This document shows, piece by piece, positions 1 through 7,984 of a stretch of DNA of 59,418 bases; the stretch's first letter is position 1, and every line of letters begins with the position of its first letter. Source of the DNA: Muribaculaceae bacterium (GTDB lineage: Bacteria > Bacteroidota > Bacteroidia > Bacteroidales > Muribaculaceae); assembly GCA_022509145.1 (NCBI GenBank), contig JAFLTX010000006.1, positions 1 to 59,418 on the forward strand, read 5' to 3'. The notes below the pieces were generated by a model. The model did no database searches and had not been told where the DNA came from. It saw only the letters and a list, made by a program, of their open reading frames with translations. The position numbers and the translations under genes are program-made.

Positions 1-145
1 CAATCTGATACTTAACGGACTTTTTCAGTGCCTTCACCACGGGCGGCCCCTACGTAAGGCTCCCAGCCTCCCGGCTCTCAGCTGCTCCGCATAGGAAAGC
101 GGGGCCTCCGGATAGAGACCCCGCTGATTAAATCTTGATAAAATC
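1..145. other. window edge, no gene seen
   Basis: No open frame with recognisable content runs through this stretch on either strand. It holds the 3' end region of the glutamine synthetase transcript and a GC-rich hairpin near positions 98-125. The remaining sequence contains several short GGCT/AGCC-type inverted pieces that I could not assign to an RNA family. Confidence 0.4.
98..125 (-). terminator. possible terminator of glutamine synthetase
   Basis: A 7-base inverted repeat (AGCGGGG at 98-104, CCCCGCT at 119-125) lies about 20 bases beyond the stop codon of the minus-strand gene. On the minus strand it is followed only by TTTCC, so the U-tract is poor and the call is weak. Confidence 0.4.
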
Positions 146-1651
146 TTATCCGCAGTGCCAATATTTCTTCACCACTTCCATCATCTTCTTCGGATTCTCT
201 GAAGTGGACTTCCTCAAATTACGGTCGTCGTAGGCGCGTAGCTTCTTGAGGATACCGTTGATGAGCGCCGGATTGAACACCTCTTTCGCCTCGAATACTC
301 CCCTCTTCTTCTCCAGGGCGTTGGCCGAGGCATCGCAGCTGTCGGGCAACGATTCGAGTTTGTTAAGCTTCTCCTTATTCTCATCATTGTGTATGTTGAC
401 ATTCACATAAGTGTCGGCGGCAAAATCCAAGGCGTTCTCCATCTCGAAGCCGGTGCGAGCAGCCACGATCATCGCTGCAAGGAGCTGATAGATGTCGGCC
501 GAGCAGTCGGCGCTTCTGAGCTCTACCGTCTGCTTCTCGGGCAAGACACTCTCCTCGGCGGTTTCCAGAGGGTTAGCCAGGGCGCACATGTCGTTCTTCC
601 CGGTCCAGCCCAGCGGCACGCGCACCAGCACGGAGCGGTTGCGGTCACCCCAGCAGATTGAAGTGGGCGCTTCCTGATGAGGCACCAGGCGCAGATAGCT
701 CGTGGGCACCTTGTTGCCCATGGCGGTGATGGCATCGGCCTGCTTCAGGATACCGGCGATAGCGCGTTTCGCGGTGTCGCTCAGGGCGTTATCTTCAATC
801 ATCATGTTTTTACCGTCTTTCATGATACGGAAATGGATATGCAACCCGCTCCCGGCCTTCCCAGCCGTGATCTTGGGAGCGAAGGTAACGTCGTAACCTT
901 TCTGGGCGCCCAGCGTGCGGATGATCCATTTCGCTATCATCAGATGGTCGGCTGCCTCGATGGCCGATACGGGAAGGAATTCGATCTCGTTCTGCTCGTA
1001 AATCTTGCCGTCGATGGTGAAATTGCCCACCTCGTTATGGCCGTATTTGATCTGACCGCCTGCCTGGGCTATCAGGCTCATACATTCGATCCTGAAATCG
1101 TTGAATTTTGCAAACGGAGCCGACTCGTGGTATCCTTTCTGATCCGATGCATGGAAAAGGCCGGGGTCTTCTGCAATCACATAGTATTCCAGCTCTCCCA
1201 TAGCATGGAATTCCATACCCGTCTCCTTCTTAAACTCCTCGTATGCTTTTCTCAAGGCATATTCCGGAGAAGAACGGAAAGGCTGCCCGTCTTTGTCGAA
1301 GAACGATGCAAGCAGCGTAAGAGTGGGAATCTCTGAGAAGGGATCCTCAAAAGCGGTGGAATACCGGGGCACCACATAGAGGTCGCTGTTGCCAGCTTCT
1401 ATAAAAGAAGGGAAGAGGCTCGAGCCGTCAACTCTTTCACCGAATGTCAAGATGGAATCGAGATATTCCTCGGAATTTATTACAAAATTTAAACTCTTCA
1501 ATCTGTTGTCTTCTGCCGGATACATGAATTTTACCATCTGGATCCCGTTCTCCTTGACATACTTTATAAGGTCTGCCTTACGGAATTCAGATGCCGGCTT
1601 CATTAGAAATTTAACCAGCTTGTTGGGATTTAACAATAATTTGGAGTTCAT
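146..1651 (-). CDS. glnA: glutamine synthetase, type I-like
   Basis: The 501-residue product is a glutamine synthetase family protein, which makes glutamine from glutamate, ammonia and ATP in the cytoplasm. Visible signatures are GELEYYVIAE (metal-binding glutamates), NEIEFLP, the substrate-site GSGLHIHF histidines, CWGDRNRSVLVRVP, and ELRSADCSADIYQL. It is somewhat longer than the usual 440-470 residue bacterial GSI, as seen in other Bacteroidetes forms. It is monocistronic: the next gene is divergent and a Bacteroidetes-type promoter sits about 27 bases upstream of the start. A gamma-glutamyl-amine ligase of the same fold is an alternative, but the motif set favours a true glutamine synthetase. 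Confidence 0.9.
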   Translation of the reverse strand: MNSKLLLNPNKLVKFLMKPASEFRKADLIKYVKENGIQMVKFMYPAEDNRLKSLNFVINSEEYLDSILTFGERVDGSSLFPSFIEAGNSDLYVVPRYSTAFEDPFSEIPTLTLLASFFDKDGQPFRSSPEYALRKAYEEFKKETGMEFHAMGELEYYVIAEDPGLFHASDQKGYHESAPFAKFNDFRIECMSLIAQAGGQIKYGHNEVGNFTIDGKIYEQNEIEFLPVSAIEAADHLMIAKWIIRTLGAQKGYDVTFAPKITAGKAGSGLHIHFRIMKDGKNMMIEDNALSDTAKRAIAGILKQADAITAMGNKVPTSYLRLVPHQEAPTSICWGDRNRSVLVRVPLGWTGKNDMCALANPLETAEESVLPEKQTVELRSADCSADIYQLLAAMIVAARTGFEMENALDFAADTYVNVNIHNDENKEKLNKLESLPDSCDASANALEKKRGVFEAKEVFNPALINGILKKLRAYDDRNLRKSTSENPKKMMEVVKKYWHCG

Positions 1652-1953
1652 GGTTAAGATTTAATTGGTTCGGGGAGCAAAATTAACAAAAATATTAAGA
1701 ATTACAATCATCAAATTTTTAACATTATTTAACATTTAACAAAGTGTAAACCTTTTCATTTACGGGTGTAAAGATAAAAGTGTGCAGAAATGGGGTTGGA
1801 GGTCGCTGTTGCATAAAAATTTAAATATACTCACTTTACACTCTGTTTGTGCAAAAAATTTTAATAAAAATTACAAAATTTTCAATTTTTTCTCGCCTAA
1901 AAATCTTTTCTAAATTTGTGGCACAATTACTAACAACCTAACCCAAAATTATT
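1652..1953. other. divergent intergenic region
   Basis: This 302-base AT-rich gap separates the glutamine synthetase and leucine-rich protein genes. It holds the glnA promoter at its left end and, at 1911-1918, a TAAATTTG -7 box for the plus-strand gene, about 36 bases before that ATG, with no convincing -33 element. The middle part shows no coding potential. Confidence 0.5.
1678..1707 (-). promoter_or_regulatory. promoter of glutamine synthetase
   Basis: On the minus strand a TTG (1705-1707) is followed after 19 bases by TAATTTTG (1678-1685), matching the Bacteroidetes sigma factor consensus TTTG-N19-21-TAnnTTTG. The predicted start of transcription leaves a leader of roughly 20 bases before the ATG at 1651. 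Confidence 0.6.
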
Positions 1954-3315
1954 ATGAAAAAACTCCTACTTTCAGCAGCGGCAGCAATGCTTGCGATTTC
2001 TGCCAACGCATTAGACACCTCTGAGTATACCAGCACATTTAAAGGTGCCGATGGTTTTGTATATGGTGTCGTCAACGAAGGCTTCGGCACTTGCGAAATA
2101 GCTTACCCGGATGCCGGCGGCGATCTTGACGGCTTTGGCAACCTCATCAGCGGAGACCTCCTTGTGCCCGAATACGTAACAGATCCTTCCACAGGCAAGG
2201 AATATATGGTTATCGGTATTGGCGTTCAAGCTTTTTATAAGTGTGATGCTCAATACGACAAGTATTGGACTCTCACTCTTCCCAATTCAATTCTTACAAT
2301 CGACCAATGGGCTTTCGCCGAATGCGAGCTACTCCAAAAAATCAATTTCGGCTCAAACCTCACTTCTATCGGTGAGTATGCTTTTAATAAATGCTATGAG
2401 CTTGGCAACTTAAGGTTCCCTGATTCTCTTGAGGAGATAGGTAAATATGCGTTCTACGGTATGAAAGCTATGACCACTGTTGTTATCCCGGAAAGCGTCA
2501 CTACACTCGGAGACTATTCATTCTGCGGTGATAAAGACGATACCTCTAACCCCTGTTCTATCGAGAGATTCGTGGTTGGTCCGGATGTAGAAAAACTTAA
2601 TGGCCGCGTCCTCGGTTATAACAACAATCTTAAGGTTCTGGTGCTTAACTTCCCTGTACCGCCCACAAACGAAAGCTCCAATCTCTTCAGCAACACCGAT
2701 GTAACCATCACCACCATCTATGTACCCGATGAATCGTTAGACCTCTACAAGGCTTGCGATGACTGGAACAACAATTATGCAAAATGGCAGTTCAAGGCTC
2801 TCCGTCCGCTGTCTGAACTTGAAGTTGCCCAGCTAACTCTCTCATTCCCTGAAGAAACATATACTGTAGAGGTAGGCGAAGAATTCACTCTTCCCACTCT
2901 TGACATCGTTACTGAAGCAAATCCTGAAGAAGCAAGCCTTTACCTCGTTTACACCGTTACCGGCGACGAGGGTATTGCCGAAGTGAGCGAAGATGGCCAG
3001 ACCGTAACATTCAATACCTCCGTAGCCGGCAGCGTTACAGTTACCGCTTCTCTGGAAGAAAACTACTTCTTCGCCGCAACCCCGGCTGAATTCGTCCTCA
3101 CCGTGAAGGCTCCCGAAACTCCCGACCAGCCGGGCGAAGAACCTGGTGAAGAACCTGGTGAAGACGACGGCGTAGACGGCGTACTCGCCGACGACGCTCC
3201 CGCAGCAGTCTACAACCTTGCAGGTTGCCTCGTAGGCAACTCAACCGAAGGCCTCAACCCCGGTGTTTACGTAGTGCGCCAGGGCAACAAGGCTCTCAAG
3301 GTGGAGGTTAAATAA
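1954..3315 (+). CDS. secreted BspA-like leucine-rich repeat protein
   Basis: The 453-residue protein starts with a clear signal peptide (MKKLLLSAAAAMLAISANA). Residues about 60-240 hold LRR_5/BspA-type repeats of the form LPNSILTIDQWAFAECELL, each with a conserved Phe and a Leu/Ile ladder. An Ig-like beta domain follows, then a Pro/Gly/Glu linker (PGEEPGEEPGEDDGVDG). The last ~35 residues (VYNLAGCLVGN, GVYVVRQGNKALKVEVK) resemble a type IX secretion C-terminal sorting domain. The likely role is surface binding or adhesion; the ligand cannot be told. A strong terminator follows, which separates it from the SusC operon. The first half is more AT-rich than its neighbours. Confidence 0.8.
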   Translation: MKKLLLSAAAAMLAISANALDTSEYTSTFKGADGFVYGVVNEGFGTCEIAYPDAGGDLDGFGNLISGDLLVPEYVTDPSTGKEYMVIGIGVQAFYKCDAQYDKYWTLTLPNSILTIDQWAFAECELLQKINFGSNLTSIGEYAFNKCYELGNLRFPDSLEEIGKYAFYGMKAMTTVVIPESVTTLGDYSFCGDKDDTSNPCSIERFVVGPDVEKLNGRVLGYNNNLKVLVLNFPVPPTNESSNLFSNTDVTITTIYVPDESLDLYKACDDWNNNYAKWQFKALRPLSELEVAQLTLSFPEETYTVEVGEEFTLPTLDIVTEANPEEASLYLVYTVTGDEGIAEVSEDGQTVTFNTSVAGSVTVTASLEENYFFAATPAEFVLTVKAPETPDQPGEEPGEEPGEDDGVDGVLADDAPAAVYNLAGCLVGNSTEGLNPGVYVVRQGNKALKVEVK

Positions 3316-3320
3316 CAATA

Positions 3321-3410
3321 GGTGTAAATTTGAGCGCTTTCATAGCGCCTTGAGACACCTGTAATTTTCAAAAAAAGGGTGTATCAAAAATCGTTTGATA
3401 CGCCCTTTTT
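3321..3410 (+). terminator. terminator after the leucine-rich protein gene, with preceding stem
   Basis: Positions 3373-3388 and 3394-3409 form a 16-base stem (one G-U pair) with a 5-base loop, ending in a run of five T: a strong intrinsic terminator. Just before it, AGGTGT/ACACCT (about 3321-3360) encloses a GCGCT/AGCGC inner hairpin, giving a second structured element. The SusC start codon lies only 28 bases after the terminator, with no promoter visible in between. Confidence 0.85.
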
Positions 3411-3437
3411 CACTTAAAACAACAAAACACTATAACC

Positions 3438-6400
3438 ATGAAAAAACTATTGATGCTGTTCTCACTCTTGCTGGCATTCGTGGCATCCCCTGCTCAGACC
3501 ACTGTGAAGGGATTGGTGACGGAGGCTGCAACCGGTGAACCCGTAGTAGGCGCCACTGTGATGGCCAAAGGCACATCAGTGGGCACCATGACCGACCTCG
3601 ACGGCCGTTATACCATCGACGTGCCGGCCAAATGCAAGAAACTCGTATTCTCTTACATAGGGATGCTCACGGTTGAGATGGATGTAAAGCCGGAAGTCAA
3701 CGTGGCTTTGGAGGAAAACTCCCAGATGCTCAACGAGGTAATCGTCACCGGTTACGGTGTCACCAAGAAGGCCGCGTTCACAGGCTCTGCCTCAGTGGTA
3801 GACGGCGATGTCGTTGACCGCAAGAGCGACATGAACTTCGTAAAATCTCTCGAAGGCCAGGTTACCGGTCTTCAGTACAACACCACCGCGGCCAGCCCCG
3901 GTATGTTCGGCGACGTGAGAATACGAGGTATGGGCAGTATCAATGGCAGCAGCCAGCCTTTGTATGTGATCGACGGCGTGCCCGTAAATGCCGAGGTGAT
4001 CTCAAACAATGCTTCCAACTCGGGGACATATTTCGACCCGATGGCTGCTTACAACCCCAACGACATCGAGAGCGTGACTGTGCTCAAGGACGCAGCGGCC
4101 ACCGCAATCTACGGCTCACGCGCCTCCAACGGTGTGATCGTGATCACCACCAAGAAAGGCGGCAGAGAGAAATTCTCCGCCACTTTCGAAACCCGCCAGG
4201 GCTTCAACGCGGTAGCCAACAACCACATGCAGATGGCCACGGCCCAGCAGACCCTCCCCTTCTTCGCGCAGGGACAGGTGGCGGCTGGTCTTCAGCCCGA
4301 CGTGGAATCGGCTACTGAATATCTCATCGACTATTTCAAGACGCTCGGATGGGATGGCCGCTCATCTTACAACTGGCCCAAAGCCATCTCGAGAAACGGC
4401 TACTACAGCGACTACAACCTCTCGCTAAACGGAACCGTAGGCCAGACCAACTTCTACGGCAACCTCAACTACAACTCCTCCGAAGGCGCCATCATCGCCT
4501 CAGACAACGTGCGCTACGGCGGCAGATTGAACCTCGACACCAAATACAGATGGGTGTCGCTCGGTATCAACACCTCTTACTCATACAACGTGTTCCAAGG
4601 GTTCAGCCAGAGCACCTCGGGCACATATACCAACCCCGTATACTCCGCCCTCTCGCAGATGAACGTCTTCATGCCGTTCTACACGCCCGACGGAGATTAT
4701 GCCAACCGCATCGACTATTACAACCCCCTCGCCGTATGGGACAAAGACCTCGGCGACATCAACAAGACACGCACGCAGGTGATCAACCTCAACCCCTGGT
4801 TGATGGTCAACTTCCCGCTCGGCATCTGGTTCAAGACCAACTTCGGCGCCAACCTCACCGACGTGAACCAATACAACTTCCACAGCCCCTTCACCCGCAG
4901 CGGCAACAGCAGCAACGGTTCGGGCACAATGTTTGACTCCTACCTCTCCCTGCTCACCTGGAACAACACCCTCGGCTGGATCTACTCTTTCGGAGAGAAC
5001 CACCACATCAACCTCCTGCTCGGTCAGGAACTCCAGATGCGCACGTATGCGTCAAGCGAATTCAAGAAAACCAACTTCCCCTACGCTCTTTCCGGAATGC
5101 GCGATATCTCCACGGCCTCTACCGAGGGTGAATCAGACGCCTACCGTTCGGAAACGAGACTCTTCTCCATATTTGCCGACGCCCATTACGATTACGCCAA
5201 CAAGTATTTCATCTCGGCGTCTTATCGTAGGGACGGCTCGTCAGTATTCGGCGCAGACAGCCGCTGGGCCAACTTCTGGTCGGTGGGCGCCAAGTGGAGA
5301 CTCTCACAGGAAAAATGGCTTGCCAACAACACCGTGCTGACCAACGCCGACATACGAATCAGCTACGGTACGGTAGGTAACCAGAGCATCGGCCCGTACT
5401 CAGCACGCGGCGTTTACTCTCTTGGCTACAACTACAACGGCAGCCCGGGCATGGTGCCCACAAGCCTCTCCAACCCCCATCTCACCTGGGAGACTTCAAA
5501 GAAATTCGACGTCGGTTTTGACGTCTCGTTCCTTGGACGCTGGAGCCTGACATTCGACTTCTACAACGAAGACACCTCCAACCTTCTCTATCAGGTGCCC
5601 CTCTCGATGACCACCGGTCTCTCCACAGCCTGGGGCAACGTGGGAAGCATGCGCAACCGCGGTATCGAGCTCGGCATCAACGGCATCGTCTTCGCCACCA
5701 ACGACGTGGTGATCAACGCCTTCGCCAACCTCTCTCACAACAAGAACACCATCCTGGAGCTCAACGAGGAAGGCGGCAAGCTCGAATACAACTATCAGAT
5801 CGTGCAGGAAGGTTATCCTTACTGGCAATGGTGGATGAAGGAATACGCCGGCGTGAATCCTGAAAACGGCCGCGCCCAGTATTACCTGAATGAGGAAGGC
5901 GACGAGCTGACCGAGAATTACGGCGCCGCAGCCAAGCGCTACCTCGGCTCACCGCTGCCGAAAGTATACGGCGCCTTCGGTTTGAGCGCCAACTTCTACG
6001 GCGTGGACGCCTCGGTGCAGTTCAACTACCGCGTAGGCGGCAAGGTATACAATTCACTGCCGCGAAGCGCCGGCTTCGGCTACCTCTTCCGCACAGTGCT
6101 CCTCGACGTGGTTGAAAATTCCTGGACACCCGAGAATCCCACCGGAACCTACCCGCAGTACGTCTACGGCGACCCGTACACGGAAGTGTCGCAAAGCTAC
6201 TCCTCGAGATATCTGATGAACGCCAATTTCCTCAGGATAAGCAACATCACCCTGGGTTACACCTTGCCGTTCAACCTCACACAGAAAATCTACCTGCAGA
6301 AGGTTCGCTTCTACGTCACCATCGACAATGTGTACACATTTATGTCGAAAAACTTCAAAGGATGGAATCCCGACACCAGAACGGATGGTCTCATCAACTC

Positions 6401-6452
6401 GCAATATCCCGGCGTACTTACGTTTACGGGAGGTGTACAATTAACCTTCTAA
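3438..6452 (+). CDS. SusC/RagA family TonB-linked outer membrane transporter
   Basis: The 1004-residue protein is a SusC-type beta-barrel that imports oligomers bound by its SusD lid, energised by TonB. It shows a signal peptide (MKKLLMLFSLLLAFVASPAQ), a carboxypeptidase-regulatory-like domain at about 22-95, LNEVIVTGYGV and the SusC plug (LYVIDGVPVNAEV; ASNGVIVITTKKGG) at about 98-235, then the barrel ending in an aromatic-terminated strand (GGVQLTF). No N-terminal anti-sigma-interaction (STN) domain is evident. It is followed after 13 bases by susD, then the C10 protease and histidine phosphatase genes, so its substrate is probably peptide- or phosphate-related rather than a plain glycan (inference). 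Confidence 0.95.
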   Translation: MKKLLMLFSLLLAFVASPAQTTVKGLVTEAATGEPVVGATVMAKGTSVGTMTDLDGRYTIDVPAKCKKLVFSYIGMLTVEMDVKPEVNVALEENSQMLNEVIVTGYGVTKKAAFTGSASVVDGDVVDRKSDMNFVKSLEGQVTGLQYNTTAASPGMFGDVRIRGMGSINGSSQPLYVIDGVPVNAEVISNNASNSGTYFDPMAAYNPNDIESVTVLKDAAATAIYGSRASNGVIVITTKKGGREKFSATFETRQGFNAVANNHMQMATAQQTLPFFAQGQVAAGLQPDVESATEYLIDYFKTLGWDGRSSYNWPKAISRNGYYSDYNLSLNGTVGQTNFYGNLNYNSSEGAIIASDNVRYGGRLNLDTKYRWVSLGINTSYSYNVFQGFSQSTSGTYTNPVYSALSQMNVFMPFYTPDGDYANRIDYYNPLAVWDKDLGDINKTRTQVINLNPWLMVNFPLGIWFKTNFGANLTDVNQYNFHSPFTRSGNSSNGSGTMFDSYLSLLTWNNTLGWIYSFGENHHINLLLGQELQMRTYASSEFKKTNFPYALSGMRDISTASTEGESDAYRSETRLFSIFADAHYDYANKYFISASYRRDGSSVFGADSRWANFWSVGAKWRLSQEKWLANNTVLTNADIRISYGTVGNQSIGPYSARGVYSLGYNYNGSPGMVPTSLSNPHLTWETSKKFDVGFDVSFLGRWSLTFDFYNEDTSNLLYQVPLSMTTGLSTAWGNVGSMRNRGIELGINGIVFATNDVVINAFANLSHNKNTILELNEEGGKLEYNYQIVQEGYPYWQWWMKEYAGVNPENGRAQYYLNEEGDELTENYGAAAKRYLGSPLPKVYGAFGLSANFYGVDASVQFNYRVGGKVYNSLPRSAGFGYLFRTVLLDVVENSWTPENPTGTYPQYVYGDPYTEVSQSYSSRYLMNANFLRISNITLGYTLPFNLTQKIYLQKVRFYVTIDNVYTFMSKNFKGWNPDTRTDGLINSQYPGVLTFTGGVQLTF

Positions 6453-6465
6453 CCTGAAAGAGAAC

Positions 6466-7962
6466 ATGAAAACAACACGTATATTATCCATATTTACGGC
6501 TGCGGTTGCTCTTATCGGACTGACGGGATGCAACGATTTCCTTGATACCAAGCAATATGATGCCATCGATCTCGACAACGGTCTGACGGATGCCAATTCG
6601 ATAAACTATGCGCTCAACGGCGCGTACTCGCGATTGCTGTATTACGGCGCTGCCGGCAACTACTCCACATTGATAGGCGACTACGCCTCCGACATGGTCT
6701 ACAACGGCGGCGGTCTCGGATCCCACCTTGCTTCGATCTACCAGTTTACCTACACCGACACAGACCAAGGCTTCAACCTAATCTGGAACTACGGCTACAA
6801 GGTGATCGACAACTCAGCCCGCATCATCGAGGCCTGCGACAAGGTGTTGAGCAAAGGGAACCTCACCGAGTCGGAACTCAAGTCAATCAAGATCTACGAG
6901 GCCGAAGCCCGGTGTCTCAGGGCGTTCTCGTCGCTCCAGCTCGTCAACGTGTTCGGCCATCAGGTGAAGGTGAACGGTCAGGACTACTCCTCCATGCCGG
7001 GAATCGTGGTGATCGAATCGCCCGTAGAGGCTTATGCACACGTGGAGAGAAGCACCGTAGGCCAGACCTACAGCCAGATAACCACCGACCTTGAAAAGGC
7101 CATCGCCCTCTTCGAGGAGGCCGACGACAGAGGCTCGATCTACTATTTCACCCTCAAATCGGCTTACGGGCTTATGGCTCGCGTGCAGCTCTACCTTGAA
7201 AACTGGCCTCTCGCCGCCGAATATGCGGGGAAAGCGCTGGATAAAGCGGGCATCAAGACCCTGACTTACGACGCCACGGCCTACAAGGCTCTCTACAACG
7301 GTGGTCTATCCAACACCGAAAGTATGTTTGCCCTGGCCATCAGCAACATCGACAACAACGGCTCCGATTCATCCGGACACTTCTTCGCCAACTACGGCTA
7401 CAGCGTCTCGCCTTACCTCTACGGGCTCTATGCCTCCACCGACTGCCGCACTTCCGTGATGGCTTTCAAAAACAACAAGAACTGGTGGGGAATGACCAAT
7501 CCGTTCAACGGCGGCAAGTTCGGCGATTTCGGCGACGCAACTCCCAATCCGGATTACGCCACCAATTATCTGGTGAACGCCCCCGAGATGTTCCTGATTC
7601 AGGCAGAGGCTTACGCCAACATGGACCAGCCCACACAGGCCCAGGAAGCTCTCCTCGTGGTGGCAAAACGCAACAGCGCGATCACTTCCGTGAGCGACCT
7701 CCCAGCCACCAAGGCTGCCATTCTCGACTTCCTGCACGAGGAGAGAGCAAGAGAGCTCTTCCAGGAAGGGTTCCGCCTCTGGGACTTGAGGCGCTGGAAT
7801 CTCCCCGGCAATTTCTTTGCCTACAGGGCTCCGCAGGTGATGTTCCGCCATGAGAACATCAATGTGGCCGACCTCGTGTTCCCCATCCCGGCAAATGAAG
7901 TGAACGCCGGCTTCGGTGTCGAGCAGAACGAAGGTTGGGAGAAATTCAAACTTGAACTGTAA
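6466..7962 (+). CDS. SusD/RagB family surface lipoprotein
   Basis: The 498-residue protein has a lipoprotein signal with the lipobox cysteine at residue 22 (LIGLTGCNDFLD) and the SusD/RagB fold: an N-terminal helical region with DFLDTKQ and a C-terminal segment ending in ERARELFQEGFRLWDLRRW and VFPIPANEV, which is diagnostic. It acts as the hinged lid and substrate-binding partner of the SusC encoded just upstream (13-base gap). It is close to the usual 500-600 residue length. The C10 protease gene follows after 22 bases. Confidence 0.95.
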   Translation: MKTTRILSIFTAAVALIGLTGCNDFLDTKQYDAIDLDNGLTDANSINYALNGAYSRLLYYGAAGNYSTLIGDYASDMVYNGGGLGSHLASIYQFTYTDTDQGFNLIWNYGYKVIDNSARIIEACDKVLSKGNLTESELKSIKIYEAEARCLRAFSSLQLVNVFGHQVKVNGQDYSSMPGIVVIESPVEAYAHVERSTVGQTYSQITTDLEKAIALFEEADDRGSIYYFTLKSAYGLMARVQLYLENWPLAAEYAGKALDKAGIKTLTYDATAYKALYNGGLSNTESMFALAISNIDNNGSDSSGHFFANYGYSVSPYLYGLYASTDCRTSVMAFKNNKNWWGMTNPFNGGKFGDFGDATPNPDYATNYLVNAPEMFLIQAEAYANMDQPTQAQEALLVVAKRNSAITSVSDLPATKAAILDFLHEERARELFQEGFRLWDLRRWNLPGNFFAYRAPQVMFRHENINVADLVFPIPANEVNAGFGVEQNEGWEKFKLEL

Positions 7963-7984
7963 CACTTAAAAAAGGACTTTAAGA

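Noticed and set aside
1..145. Possible structured RNA or intron end at the left edge
   Set aside because: GC-rich inverted pieces are present, but no conserved RNA motif could be matched and the sequence is cut by the window.
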